Shown: positions 1-7,797, counted from the stretch's first letter. The stretch is 64,000 nucleotides of DNA from Clostridia bacterium (GCA_017516745.1 JAFXBF010000016.1:1-64000); one strand, 5' to 3'. The notes: generated by a model from the sequence alone, not told the origin. Numbers and translations: made by a program.

Positions 1-108
1 ACACAGACCCGTTTACGGGTAAGTAAGTAACAAACCTTTGCGGTTGGTAGTCGTAGGGTGCGCCTCCAGGCGTTGCCAGTATAGGAAGGGCTTTGCCCGC
101 ATATGAAG

Positions 109-133
109 AACCCCCGGCTAAGCCGGGGGGTTC
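109..133 (-). terminator. Hairpin after the ABC ATPase gene
   Basis: A GC-rich hairpin (arms 111-118 and 122-129, three-base loop) lies just downstream of the stop codon of the minus-strand ATPase gene. There is no long T run after it, so termination is likely but not certain. The bases before it (1-108) show no gene that can be supported. Confidence 0.6.
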
Positions 134-137
134 CTAT

Positions 138-827
138 TTATTTCTCGTTTTTATAATCTTCTACAATCTTTCCGTCCTGGATGCGGATTACACGCTCGGC
201 TTCTTCTGCTATGCCGTTGTCGTGGGTGATGAGGATTACCGTTCTGCCCTCTTTATGTAATTCGTGCAGGATTTGCATAACCTCCTTTCCCGAGCGGCTG
301 TCGAGGTTGCCTGTAGGCTCGTCGGCGAGAATAACGGGGGGCTTTGCCGCAACTGCTCTTGCAATCGCAACACGTTGCTGCTGGCCGCCCGACATCTGGT
401 TGGGCAGGTGGTGCATACGCTTTTCAAGGCCTACTCTTTTGAGTGCGCTCTCGCTGAGCTCGTGCCTCTGCTCTGCTTTTACTCCTCTGTAAACAAGCGG
501 CAGCTCGACATTTGCCTGTGCGGTAAGGCTGGGGATAAGGTTGAAGCCTTGGAAAATAAAGCCGATTTCCTTGTTGCGGATTTCGGAAAGCTGGTCGTCT
601 GTCATTGTGGAAACGTCAACGCCGTCAAGCTCGTAGCTGCCCGATGTGCACACATCAAGCAGACCGAGCATATTCATAAGCGTGCTTTTACCCGAGCCCG
701 ACTGACCTATAATCGCAACAAACTCACCCCTGTCGATAGTGAGGCTCACGCCGTCAAGTGCGTGCACCTCGTTTTCGCCGGGGTTGTAAATTTTATATAC
801 ATCTTTAACATCAATAAGGTGTGACAT
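138..827 (-). CDS. ABC transporter ATP-binding protein, MacB/LolD type
   Basis: This is a 229-residue ATPase that would power a MacB/FtsX-type exporter or lipoprotein/peptide extrusion system at the inner face of the membrane. Walker A GQSGSGKST is at residues 41-49, the signature MSGGQQQ at 145-151, Walker B ILADEPTGNLD near 166-176, and the switch His in ILITHD near the end. The length is normal for the family. The start follows a clear TAAGGAG site. No permease gene is adjacent: upstream lies a divergent gene, and a hairpin follows the stop. The permease is therefore either left of the window or unlinked, and the substrate cannot be named. Family call is firm; partner unknown. Confidence 0.93.
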   Translation of the reverse strand: MSHLIDVKDVYKIYNPGENEVHALDGVSLTIDRGEFVAIIGQSGSGKSTLMNMLGLLDVCTSGSYELDGVDVSTMTDDQLSEIRNKEIGFIFQGFNLIPSLTAQANVELPLVYRGVKAEQRHELSESALKRVGLEKRMHHLPNQMSGGQQQRVAIARAVAAKPPVILADEPTGNLDSRSGKEVMQILHELHKEGRTVILITHDNGIAEEAERVIRIQDGKIVEDYKNEK

Positions 828-897
828 AGCTTGCTCCTTAAAATTAGTAACTCTATTTTATACCTGTTGTCGTTTTCCGTCAAGCGAATTTAGACGA

Positions 898-926
898 TTG
901 AAAAAACAAACATAGTATGCTATAAT
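898..926 (+). promoter_or_regulatory. Sigma-A type promoter of the cyclophilin gene
   Basis: TTGAAA at 898-903 and TATAAT at 921-926 are separated by exactly 17 bases and lie about 40 bases upstream of the start codon at 966. This is a near-consensus vegetative promoter. Confidence 0.75.
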
Positions 927-965
927 TAATTAAATTACAAAACTGTTGTGAAAAGGTGACAAAAG

Positions 966-1637
966 ATGAAAAAAAGTATTATTTTTAAAATTCTCTGCAT
1001 TGCGCTTTCCGCAATTACCGTTTGCTTGTGCCTATCCGCTTGCGGCGACAAGGATATCGCAATCATCGGCGGTGCAGACGGTCCGACAAAAATTATCGTC
1101 GGCGAAATCACGGATACCGTCAAGGTACGTTTTGATATGGAGTGCGGCGGCAAGGATATCGGCAGCTTCACAATGATGCTTTACCCCGAATACGCACCGA
1201 TTACGGTTGCAAATTTCGTCGGTCTTGTTCAGGAGGGCTTTTATGACGGTGTAACCTTCCACCGTATTGCAGAGGGTAAGCTTGGCCCGTTTGTTGCACA
1301 GGGCGGCGACCCCGACGGCGACGGAAGAACAAACCCCGGCCAGAAGCAGATTAAGGGCGAATTTGCCGCAAACGGCGTTGACAATCCGCTTGCCGACAGT
1401 CACGTTCGTGGCGTTGTTTCAATGGCAAGAACAAACGATTACAACTCCGCAAGCAGTCAGTTCTTTATCTGCTATAACGATAACTACGGTGCCTCTCTCG
1501 ACGGCCGGTATGCCGCCTTCGGCAAGGTTATCGAGGGTATGAAGGTTGTCGATTCCTTCCTTGAGGTTGAACGTGACGCAAACGACAAACCGCTGACGGA
1601 TATTATTATCACAAAGGCGGAAATTATTGAAAACTAA
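966..1637 (+). CDS. Cyclophilin-type peptidyl-prolyl isomerase lipoprotein with an OadB-like motif
   Basis: A 223-residue exported prolyl isomerase that should assist protein folding outside the membrane. Residues 1-26 form a lipoprotein signal ending in the lipobox LSAC, with Cys26 as the lipidated residue. The cyclophilin domain spans about 53-220 and keeps family landmarks: FHRI, QGGDPDG, SQFFI and LDGRYAAFG. Between the lipid Cys and the domain sits IAIIGGADGPT (residues 31-41), identical to the catalytic motif of the OadB decarboxylase subunit also encoded in this window (6831-6863). That segment is not part of any cyclophilin fold. The gene has its own promoter and a terminator on each strand after it, so it appears monocistronic. 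Enzyme family is firm; the role of the motif is unknown. Confidence 0.93.
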   Translation: MKKSIIFKILCIALSAITVCLCLSACGDKDIAIIGGADGPTKIIVGEITDTVKVRFDMECGGKDIGSFTMMLYPEYAPITVANFVGLVQEGFYDGVTFHRIAEGKLGPFVAQGGDPDGDGRTNPGQKQIKGEFAANGVDNPLADSHVRGVVSMARTNDYNSASSQFFICYNDNYGASLDGRYAAFGKVIEGMKVVDSFLEVERDANDKPLTDIIITKAEIIEN

Positions 1638-1645
1638 GTGAAGTT

Positions 1646-1682
1646 AAAACCACTCGTCCTGTAAAATGAGACGAGTGGTTTT
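1646..1682. terminator. Bidirectional terminator between convergent genes
   Basis: Arms 1646-1658 and 1670-1682 form a 13-bp perfect stem starting in A's and ending in T's, so it can serve the cyclophilin gene on the plus strand and the small membrane protein gene on the minus strand. Confidence 0.85.
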
Positions 1683-1687
1683 AGTTA

Positions 1688-2017
1688 TTATTCAGGTTGT
1701 GTTATTTCTTCTTGTACCTGCTGCACTGCCGAGGTCGTTTCGGGTATGGGCTCTTTTGAAATCTGAATGCAGGTGTCCGTAATTACAAATGTTACTATAA
1801 ACACCAGTATCAGCAAAAGTACGTATGATGCTGCTGAATATGCCTTGCGGCGTGCCTCCTCCTGCGCAAAGCTGAGCGTGTGGGTGGAGGTGGGGGACTC
1901 CTCAACGGGGTAGTTTTTGCTGAATTGCAGTATTGCTCTGCGGTGCTTTTCCGGCTCGGGGATTACGGGACGGAAATCCTCCGGAAGCTGTTCCTTTGAA
2001 GTTTTATTATCATCCAT
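1688..2017 (-). CDS. Small single-span membrane protein, last gene of the Rnf-like operon
   Basis: A 109-residue protein that I do not recognise. Residues 1-60 are polar and Pro/Glu-rich, a single hydrophobic helix runs from about 62 to 84 (SYVLLLILVFIVTFVITD), and a short Glu/Thr/Gln-rich tail follows. It has only one Cys and no Fe-S motif. It lies 63 bases after the RnfA-like gene on the same strand, the position that rnfB occupies in standard rnfCDGEAB operons, but it has no similarity to RnfB. The gap contains an AT-rich dispersed repeat, so it could also be transcribed separately. Function is unknown. Confidence 0.7.
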   Translation of the reverse strand: MDDNKTSKEQLPEDFRPVIPEPEKHRRAILQFSKNYPVEESPTSTHTLSFAQEEARRKAYSAASYVLLLILVFIVTFVITDTCIQISKEPIPETTSAVQQVQEEITQPE

Positions 2018-2045
2018 AGGGTGGTACCTCGAAATGAATTTAAAG

Positions 2046-2066
2046 AAGAAAGAATAAATAATAAAT
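2046..2066. repeat. Dispersed AT-rich 21-mer, copy 1
   Basis: The bases 2046-2066 are repeated exactly at 12430-12450, where they run directly into the GGAGCGAAGCG repeat. This is an intergenic repeat component with no obvious coding role. Confidence 0.6.
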
Positions 2067-2080
2067 AATAAATTTATTCT

Positions 2081-2668
2081 TTAAATGAATAAAGATGTTC
2101 CCGAGAGGCCTGCAAAGCCGAGGGAAATAAGGGCGATGTAGATAAAGGTTACGGGCTTGCCCTTGAAAAACGGGCTGATGCTTTCGTTATTTCTCAGGCG
2201 GCTTTCGCCTTCGCCTATGAGCACAACCGCAATGATGAACGCTACGCCTGCGCCGATACCCAGACCTATTGACTCAATAACGTCAAAGGCGGCACGGCGG
2301 TTAATCATAGGAACGGCAAGCACAAGCGTGTTGACAGCCGCCATACCGATACGGTGAATGTCGTTTGTGTTGCGTTTGAGCACGAGCTTGATGATGGCTG
2401 TAAAGCCGAGGTATATCACCGCAAGCACACCGCAGTAAACCGCAAGGTGAAGTGAGGTGCTCAAAGCGTTGATTGCGGGAATGGCATCAAGTGCGGAGCA
2501 GGCTGCCGCAGTTGCACTTGTGAAAAAGGCAACAAGCAGGGCAATGGGGAAGAAATCTCTCGGCTTTGTGGCAATTCTTATTGCCTCACTCATACCGAAG
2601 CCGCCGTTGAAAACAAGGTTCTGCAGTAGCAGGGCAAACATGGAGGCGTTCAAAAATGCGTAAATCAT
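2081..2668 (-). CDS. RnfA/NqrE-like integral membrane subunit lacking the Fe-S ligands
   Basis: A 195-residue, six-span membrane protein of the RnfA/RnfE (NqrD/E) family. In functional Rnf and Nqr complexes, each of these two subunits gives two Cys to a [2Fe-2S] cluster buried in the membrane, from a GxCPxL motif in the first helix and an N-C pair near the middle. Here the first motif is replaced by NGGFGMSEA (residues 21-29) and the second reads N113-T114. The only Cys, 57 and 79, lie elsewhere. Start and upstream stop overlap as ATGA with the rnfE-like gene, so translation is coupled. Family assignment rests on length, helix pattern, partner genes and residual motifs. Normal electron transfer through this subunit seems unlikely. 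Confidence 0.8.
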   Translation of the reverse strand: MIYAFLNASMFALLLQNLVFNGGFGMSEAIRIATKPRDFFPIALLVAFFTSATAAACSALDAIPAINALSTSLHLAVYCGVLAVIYLGFTAIIKLVLKRNTNDIHRIGMAAVNTLVLAVPMINRRAAFDVIESIGLGIGAGVAFIIAVVLIGEGESRLRNNESISPFFKGKPVTFIYIALISLGFAGLSGTSLFI

Positions 2669-3726
2669 TCCTTGCCCTCCTTATGTCCGAAAACATCGTC
2701 CATTGAACGGCTCATCAGCTTTTCAAGCTCGTCGTCTGCAACATCGTCAAAGCTGTAATGCTTTTCGTTTGTTGCTTCGGGCTTCGTCTCAACGGCAACG
2801 TCTTCAATTTTCAGTTCTTCATATTGTGTATGCTTTTCGGGCTCGGGATTTTCCTCGGGCTCGTTTTCTGTTTCGGTTTTTTCTTCAACCTCAACAGCTT
2901 CTGTTGCTTCTTCCTCGGCTGCAACGGGAGCTTCTTCGGTAACAGCTTCTTCTGCTTCCGGTTCAGCTTCGGGCTGAATTTCGGCAGGGATATCATCAAA
3001 GGATATGTCTGTTTCCTCGGGTGTCAGGTCGGGCAGTATTGCAGCAATGCTGACTTTAGGCTCGGGCTTGGGGGCGTGAAGCTTTTTGCCGTGCCTGGGC
3101 TTGGGCTGCTTTTTGTCAAGATATTTCGGCCAGTAGGCGGAAATAAGGCTTCTGAGTGCGGCACCTGCAAAGCCTATCATAAGGAAGCCGCCGAAGGGGA
3201 GAAGAAGACCCGTAAGAGTCCTGCCTTCCCAGAATTTAAAGCCAGCAATTGCACCGCTGCCGATAATTTCACGCATTGCGCCTACCAGCAGAAGTACGGC
3301 GGCGTAGCCAGCGGAGGCTGTTGCACCGTCTGCAAGTGCGGCAAGCGGCTTGATTCTTACTGCAAAACGCTCGCAACGCAGTACAAGCAGAGAGTTGACC
3401 GCCATTACGGGCAGATAAATACCGAGCGTGCCGAAAAGCTCGGGGTTGACTTTTTCGATAAGGTACATAATCGGAACAACGAGTGCACAGCCGATTATGA
3501 TGTATATGCCCGTTCTTATCCAACGGGGGATTACTTTAAGGAAGGCGGAGGCGATAACCTCGCTGAGTGTTATCGCAATTGCGGCAACAATGCTCAGCAG
3601 GGCGGCACCTTTGATTGTCGTTGCCATGGCAACAACAGGACAAAGGCCGACGGCCTGAACAAGCACGGGGTTGAATATACCTGCGTTACGAAGCAGTAAG
3701 CCGGGGTTTTTGCTGTTTTCAGCCAT
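2665..3726 (-). CDS. RnfE/NqrD-like membrane subunit with a long acidic C-terminal extension
   Basis: The first about 205 residues match RnfE: six helices, the first motif VGLCP (Cys29) intact, and GIYLPVMAVN in the middle helix. The second cluster ligand, normally N-C, is N111-S112; a Cys sits six residues later (118) in LRCERF. After about residue 205 comes a roughly 150-residue cytoplasmic tail, strongly Glu/Pro/Ala-rich, ending in a segment with repeated D/E and the FGHKEGKE end. Typical RnfE is about 200-230 residues, so the tail is an addition. A strong TTAAGGAGG site precedes the start. It sits between the CAP lipoprotein gene and the rnfA-like gene in one operon. Confidence 0.82.
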   Translation of the reverse strand: MAENSKNPGLLLRNAGIFNPVLVQAVGLCPVVAMATTIKGAALLSIVAAIAITLSEVIASAFLKVIPRWIRTGIYIIIGCALVVPIMYLIEKVNPELFGTLGIYLPVMAVNSLLVLRCERFAVRIKPLAALADGATASAGYAAVLLLVGAMREIIGSGAIAGFKFWEGRTLTGLLLPFGGFLMIGFAGAALRSLISAYWPKYLDKKQPKPRHGKKLHAPKPEPKVSIAAILPDLTPEETDISFDDIPAEIQPEAEPEAEEAVTEEAPVAAEEEATEAVEVEEKTETENEPEENPEPEKHTQYEELKIEDVAVETKPEATNEKHYSFDDVADDELEKLMSRSMDDVFGHKEGKE

Positions 3727-3765
3727 CGTTAAGCCTCCTTAATAAGTTAATTGGAATTTTAAAAA

Positions 3766-4548
3766 TCAATATCCGAACAGCAGTACCCAGTAATAGGTTT
3801 CGCCGTCGTTATAACAGCCTATAGCGGCTGATTTGTAGGTTTCGTTGAGAACGTTGTCCTTGTGCCCTTGACTGTTCATCCAGGAATTGACAACGGATGT
3901 CGGGTTTGTCTGACCTGAAGCAATGTTTTCGCCGTAAACAAATTCGCTTACCGTAAAGCAGGTCGTGCCGTCGGGTCTTGTGTGGGAAAAGGTTACCGTA
4001 AGCTCACGGGCACGTATGTCTGCGGCCTTTGCAAGGTCTTTGGAATATTTAAGGGTGGGCAGGTTTTTCTTGTCACGTTCTGCGTTAACAAGGCGGAGAA
4101 GCTCGGCTTCAAATGCTTTGTCTTCCTCGTCCTCGACCGTCAGTATGGTTGTCGTAACCGTCGGGTATTCTATTTCGGGCGGTTCGGTAACTATGGGCTT
4201 GCGTGTGGTGGGCACCGTTGTTGCCTGCGTTGTGGGTGCGGAGGTGGTGGAGGCAGGCTTCGTTGTGGTTGTACGGCGTGGCTTTGTGGTCTTCGGTGCC
4301 GTTGTGCTTGCGGAAGGCTCGTTGCTCCTGCTTTCTTCATTGTCGGCAGAGCTGCTTTCTTCCGTGAATTCCCAGAAAAATTCTTCGGTATAGAATTCGG
4401 TTGTGGTGGTTTCCTCTCTGATTACATCATTGTGCTCAAAGCCGAAGATTTCGTCCTTGGTTTTAACCTCGTCTGCCGAACAGCAGGCAAGCCCGAGACA
4501 TAATATGAAAGTACCGGCAATGGCGGCAAATGAACGGGATTTACGCAT
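3766..4548 (-). CDS. CAP/SCP-domain lipoprotein inserted between rnfD- and rnfE-like genes
   Basis: A 260-residue secreted protein. Residues 1-23 are a lipoprotein signal (LACCS, lipid Cys at 22 or 23), followed by an acidic stretch, a Thr/Pro-rich linker to about 135, and a CAP domain (YkwD type) to the end. CAP landmarks visible are LVNAERDKKNLP, FSHTRPDG, GENIA and GHKDNVLN. CAP proteins of this bacterial type are extracytoplasmic; their activity is mostly undefined. The start overlaps the rnfD-like stop by 8 bases, so the gene is translationally coupled. In standard operons rnfG, an extracytoplasmic flavoprotein subunit, lies at this position. That this protein stands in for RnfG is inference. 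Confidence 0.88.
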   Translation of the reverse strand: MRKSRSFAAIAGTFILCLGLACCSADEVKTKDEIFGFEHNDVIREETTTTEFYTEEFFWEFTEESSSADNEESRSNEPSASTTAPKTTKPRRTTTTKPASTTSAPTTQATTVPTTRKPIVTEPPEIEYPTVTTTILTVEDEEDKAFEAELLRLVNAERDKKNLPTLKYSKDLAKAADIRARELTVTFSHTRPDGTTCFTVSEFVYGENIASGQTNPTSVVNSWMNSQGHKDNVLNETYKSAAIGCYNDGETYYWVLLFGY

Positions 4549-5491
4549 TTTTCGTGCCTCCCTCTGCCTTCTTGTTGAGTGCTTTTACAAGCTGTCTGTC
4601 AACGGCATTCCATACGGCGTTGATTATAAGTATGCCAAAGCACGCACATTCTTCGAATGCACCGAAACGGCGCATAAGCATACACACTGCACCTGCGCTG
4701 ATACCGTAAAGCAGACGGCTCAGGGGGAGCTTGGGCTGCGTGCCCTGCTCTGTGAGAAGGAAGAGGGCTGCAAATATCATATATCCTGCAACAAGCTCAA
4801 GCACAACCGATGACAGGCGGCTTGTAACTCTCGGGAAGCAAAGCGCCGTAAATGCGGCACCTGCCATAAAGCCTGCAACGCTTATAAAAAGCTTTGTGCG
4901 GCGGATAAGCATATAAAGCGCACTGCCGAAAAGAACGATAATACAGCCTGCGCCCATAGGGCCGGGGTAATTGCCCGTGAAAATGTCAATAGCCTTGACC
5001 GAGCTTAAGCTGATAGATGTATTCTGCGAAAGCAGATATGCAAGCGAAGAGCCGCTTGAGCCTGTGAGGGCTGTGTTTGCGACAATTCGTGGATAGTCAA
5101 AAATCAGGTCGGAGAAGCATATAGTTAAAAAGGCCATACCTGCTGCGGCAGGTGAGAAGGGCAGTGTTTCGTTTCTGCCGAAGGGGAGCTTTGCGGCAAT
5201 TACGGCAAAGCTGCTGCCGATTGCAGGCATCCACACTGGGGCGTTTGCAGGCAGCATAAGCGCTAAAATAATGCCTGTTGTAACTGCGCTCAGGTCGCTT
5301 ACTGTTGCGGGCTGGCGCAGAAGCTTTCTGCCGAAGAATTCACAAAGCACGGCAACGATAACACTCACGGCAATAAGTCTGAGCGCCTTTGTGCCGTAGA
5401 AATACCACGCACTTACGCACGGAAGCAGGAGAATTGCGAGCATATCAAGCTGTAAGGAACGGGTAGCCTTGGTTGAAAAATTTTCCGACAT
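4541..5491 (-). CDS. RnfD/NqrB-like membrane subunit with altered flavin-attachment motif
   Basis: A 316-residue polytopic protein of the RnfD family: the ATVSDLSAVTTGIILALMLP segment (62-81), a long helical core, and the FTGNYPGPMG motif (171-180) match the family. The flavin-linking motif, normally S-G-A-T with FMN on Thr, is S146-G147-S148-S149, so only Ser is available. RnfD carries FMN and forms part of the ion path in intact complexes. It is the first gene of the operon, with a good AAAGGAG site. No rnfC lies upstream; the next gene is divergent. rnfB, rnfC, rnfG and an ApbE flavin transferase are all absent from this window. Confidence 0.85.
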   Translation of the reverse strand: MSENFSTKATRSLQLDMLAILLLPCVSAWYFYGTKALRLIAVSVIVAVLCEFFGRKLLRQPATVSDLSAVTTGIILALMLPANAPVWMPAIGSSFAVIAAKLPFGRNETLPFSPAAAGMAFLTICFSDLIFDYPRIVANTALTGSSGSSLAYLLSQNTSISLSSVKAIDIFTGNYPGPMGAGCIIVLFGSALYMLIRRTKLFISVAGFMAGAAFTALCFPRVTSRLSSVVLELVAGYMIFAALFLLTEQGTQPKLPLSRLLYGISAGAVCMLMRRFGAFEECACFGILIINAVWNAVDRQLVKALNKKAEGGTKNA

Positions 5492-5536
5492 AGTGCAAAT
5501 CTCCTTTCTTTAATACCATTATTTGTGCCTTGATTT

Positions 5537-5566
5537 TTGACCGAATAAAGGGTTACGATTTATATG
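5537..5566 (+). promoter_or_regulatory. Probable promoter of the MecA-like gene
   Basis: TTGACC at 5537-5542 and TATATG at 5561-5566 are separated by 18 bases, about 30 bases before the start codon at 5595. The -10 is imperfect. Confidence 0.45.
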
Positions 5567-5594
5567 TAGCTATCATGATGCAGGGGGTAAGAAT

Positions 5595-6167
5595 ATGAAA
5601 ATAGAATCGCTTACAGACGAAACAATTATAGTCGAACTCTCCGAAGAGGATATGAAAAATCTCAATATCACCTATGAGGAGATGGATTATTCAAGAGTAG
5701 AAACAAAGCGTGTGATCTGGACTATACTCTCCCGTGCACGCAGAACTCTCGGCAGGGAGCTGGATACCTCGGGCAGACTTTTTGTTGAAGCAATGCGCCA
5801 CGAGGCAGGCGGCTGTGTGCTGTTCTTTTCGGTTGAACAGGACGAGAAAAATTCACGCCGCACAAAACGTTATCTGATAAAAAGAGGGGAATACATAACC
5901 TGTGAATTTGAAAATGCACAGACGCTGTGTGACTGTGCAAGGAGAATAAGCTTTGCGGGTTATCCCTGTGACAGCAGGCTTTACCGCCTTGAAAATAAGT
6001 ACCGTTTGTTGCTCCGACCTCATTCGGGGGCAGGGCGCATAAGGCTCTGCCTGCCCGAATTCTGTAATGTCATTGGTGAAAATTCCCTGCTCACCGAAAT
6101 TACCGATGAGCACTGGGAGTGCTTAACCGAAGAAAATGCGGTTGAATTACTTAGCCTGGAAAAGTAG
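5595..6167 (+). CDS. MecA-like Clp adaptor protein
   Basis: A 190-residue protein that resembles the MecA/YpbH family, adaptors that deliver substrates to ClpC-ClpP for degradation. The N-terminal part shows the family pattern: a short beta strand MKIESL, an acidic ELSEEDMKNLNITYEEM helix start, then RVIWTILSRARRTLG; a C-terminal domain with CxF and RLYRL segments follows. It is a little shorter than the roughly 218-residue Bacillus protein. The last 21 bases overlap, tail to tail, the 3' end of oadB on the other strand. In this class of bacteria MecA-type adaptors affect stress and development, but the target here is unknown. Confidence 0.72.
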   Translation: MKIESLTDETIIVELSEEDMKNLNITYEEMDYSRVETKRVIWTILSRARRTLGRELDTSGRLFVEAMRHEAGGCVLFFSVEQDEKNSRRTKRYLIKRGEYITCEFENAQTLCDCARRISFAGYPCDSRLYRLENKYRLLLRPHSGAGRIRLCLPEFCNVIGENSLLTEITDEHWECLTEENAVELLSLEK

Positions 6168-7325
6168 CATCATAAAGCCTGCTGCAACTGCGGAGCCGAT
6201 AACGCCTGCAACATTGGGACCCATAGCGTGCATAAGCAGGAAGTTTGTCGGGTTTGCCTTCTTGCCCTCAACCTGGGCAACACGGGCAGCCATGGGAACG
6301 GCGGAAACGCCTGCCGCACCGATAAGGGGGTTGACCTTGCCCTTGGTGATAATATACATCAGCTTGCCAAGGAGAACGCCGCCTGCGGTTGAGAAGGAGA
6401 AAGCGAGCAGACCGATGCCGATAATCATAAGAGTATCGAGTTTTAAGAACTGCTCACCGTTTGCAGTTGCACCGACTGTAACACCGAGAAGGATGGTAAC
6501 GATATTGCAAAGTGCGTTCTGTGCAACGTCGCTGAGTCTTTCAACAACACCGCTTACTCTGAAGAGGTTGCCGAGCATAAGCATACCGATGAGGGGAGCA
6601 ACGCTCGGAAGAATGAGAACGCAGAGAACGGTAACAATAATCGGGAAAACAACAAGCTCTGTCTTGCTTACCTTGCGGAGCTGACCCATCTTGACCTCAC
6701 GCTCTTTCTTTGTTGTGAGCGCACGCATAATGGGGGGCTGGATAAGCGGAATGAGAGCCATATATGAATATGCCGCAACCGAAATGGGAGCAAGCAGGTG
6801 GTCTGCCAGCTTGGAAGCGGTAAGAATTGCCGTGGGACCGTCTGCACCGCCGATAATGGCGATTGCTGCGGCTTCTGCAGGCTCAAAGCCGAGCAGAATG
6901 GCAAGAATGAATGCAACGTAAATACCGAGCTGTGCTGCTGCACCGAGCAGAAGGCTCGAGGGGTTGGCAAGCAGGGGAGCGAAGTCCGTCATTGCGCCGA
7001 CACCCATAAAGATAAGGCAAGGGAAAATACTGCTCTTGACACCTGCGTAAATAAGTCTTAACACACCCGTGTCGTACCAATGGGCGCCTGCTATGATGTT
7101 AGAGTCATCCATAAGTCCCGTCGGGTCTGCCATAAGACCTGCCGCAGGAAGGTTGGCAAGCAGCATACCGAAGGCGATGGGAAGAAGCAGCATGGGCTCG
7201 TACTTCTTGACAATTGCCATAAACAAAAGTAAGAACGAAACAAGGAGCATAACACCCTGCTGCCACGTCATAACCGCAAGACCGGAGCTTTCCCAGATGC
7301 CTGTTAAAACACCTAAAAAGTCCAT
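6147..7325 (-). CDS. oadB: Na+-pumping decarboxylase, beta subunit
   Basis: The 392-residue membrane subunit that decarboxylates carboxybiotin and couples this to Na+ export. It is almost wholly hydrophobic with about nine to eleven spans. The conserved motif IAIIGGADGPT (155-165) carries the key Asp162, and MHAMGPNVAGVIGSA near the C-terminus is the second conserved ion-path segment. It is the last gene of the order oadA, oadG, biotin carrier, oadB; a GGAGG site lies in the short gap after the carrier gene. The final codons overlap the convergent mecA-like gene. The substrate (oxaloacetate or a related acyl-CoA) is decided by the alpha subunit, which is of the oxaloacetate/5S type. Confidence 0.95.
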   Translation of the reverse strand: MDFLGVLTGIWESSGLAVMTWQQGVMLLVSFLLLFMAIVKKYEPMLLLPIAFGMLLANLPAAGLMADPTGLMDDSNIIAGAHWYDTGVLRLIYAGVKSSIFPCLIFMGVGAMTDFAPLLANPSSLLLGAAAQLGIYVAFILAILLGFEPAEAAAIAIIGGADGPTAILTASKLADHLLAPISVAAYSYMALIPLIQPPIMRALTTKKEREVKMGQLRKVSKTELVVFPIIVTVLCVLILPSVAPLIGMLMLGNLFRVSGVVERLSDVAQNALCNIVTILLGVTVGATANGEQFLKLDTLMIIGIGLLAFSFSTAGGVLLGKLMYIITKGKVNPLIGAAGVSAVPMAARVAQVEGKKANPTNFLLMHAMGPNVAGVIGSAVAAGFMMLLFQAK

Positions 7326-7343
7326 AAAATCTTATGCCTCCGA

Positions 7344-7772
7344 TTAATATACTGCAAGAACGTCGTCTGTGTTGACAACTGTGCCGTTTGTAACGAGAAT
7401 CTGCTTGACTGTGCCGTCAAACTCTGCTGTGATTTCGTTTTCCATCTTCATAGCCTCGAGGATGAAGAGAACGTCGCCTGCCTTGACAGCCTGACCCTGG
7501 CTTACGAGTACCTTGAGGATAGTGCCGGGCATGGGGCTTACGCACTTCTGACCGTCTGCGCTGGGAGCGGCAACGGGAGCGGGAGCAGCTTCCTCGGCAG
7601 GTGCTGCTGCGGGAGCAGGAGCTGCAACGGGTGCTGCAACAGGTGCGGGAGCGGCAACAGCAACGGGAGCAGGAGCAGCGCCCTGAGCTGTTGTTACGTT
7701 TGTGATAACTGCATCGGTCTCGTTGACCTCTACCTCATAGTTCTTGCCGTTAAGTGTTACGATGTATTTCAT
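7344..7772 (-). CDS. Biotin carrier protein of the decarboxylase
   Basis: A 142-residue carrier that shuttles the carboxyl group from the alpha to the beta subunit. Residues 1-25 form a small strand-rich head, 30-72 are an Ala/Pro/Val linker (flexible arm), and 75-142 are the biotinyl domain with EAMKM at 106-110; Lys109 receives biotin. In many oxaloacetate decarboxylases this domain is fused to the alpha chain; here it is a separate gene, as in methylmalonyl-CoA and glutaconyl-CoA decarboxylases. The Ala/Pro linker gives low-complexity DNA at about 7560-7685. Confidence 0.95.
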   Translation of the reverse strand: MKYIVTLNGKNYEVEVNETDAVITNVTTAQGAAPAPVAVAAPAPVAAPVAAPAPAAAPAEEAAPAPVAAPSADGQKCVSPMPGTILKVLVSQGQAVKAGDVLFILEAMKMENEITAEFDGTVKQILVTNGTVVNTDDVLAVY

Positions 7773-7797
7773 TGTTTTTTACCTTTACCTTTCTCTA

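Noticed and set aside
264..824. 186-codon frame on the plus strand across the ABC gene
   Set aside because: It is a mirror frame of a firm ATPase gene, with no ribosome site and no family pattern.
138..827. ABC ATPase as part of the Rnf-like operon
   Set aside because: The cyclophilin gene lies between them on the other strand, with terminators.
2758..3699. 313-codon plus-strand frame across the rnfE-like gene
   Set aside because: Cys/Phe/Gly-rich composition is what results from reading the Glu/Ala-rich real gene backwards.
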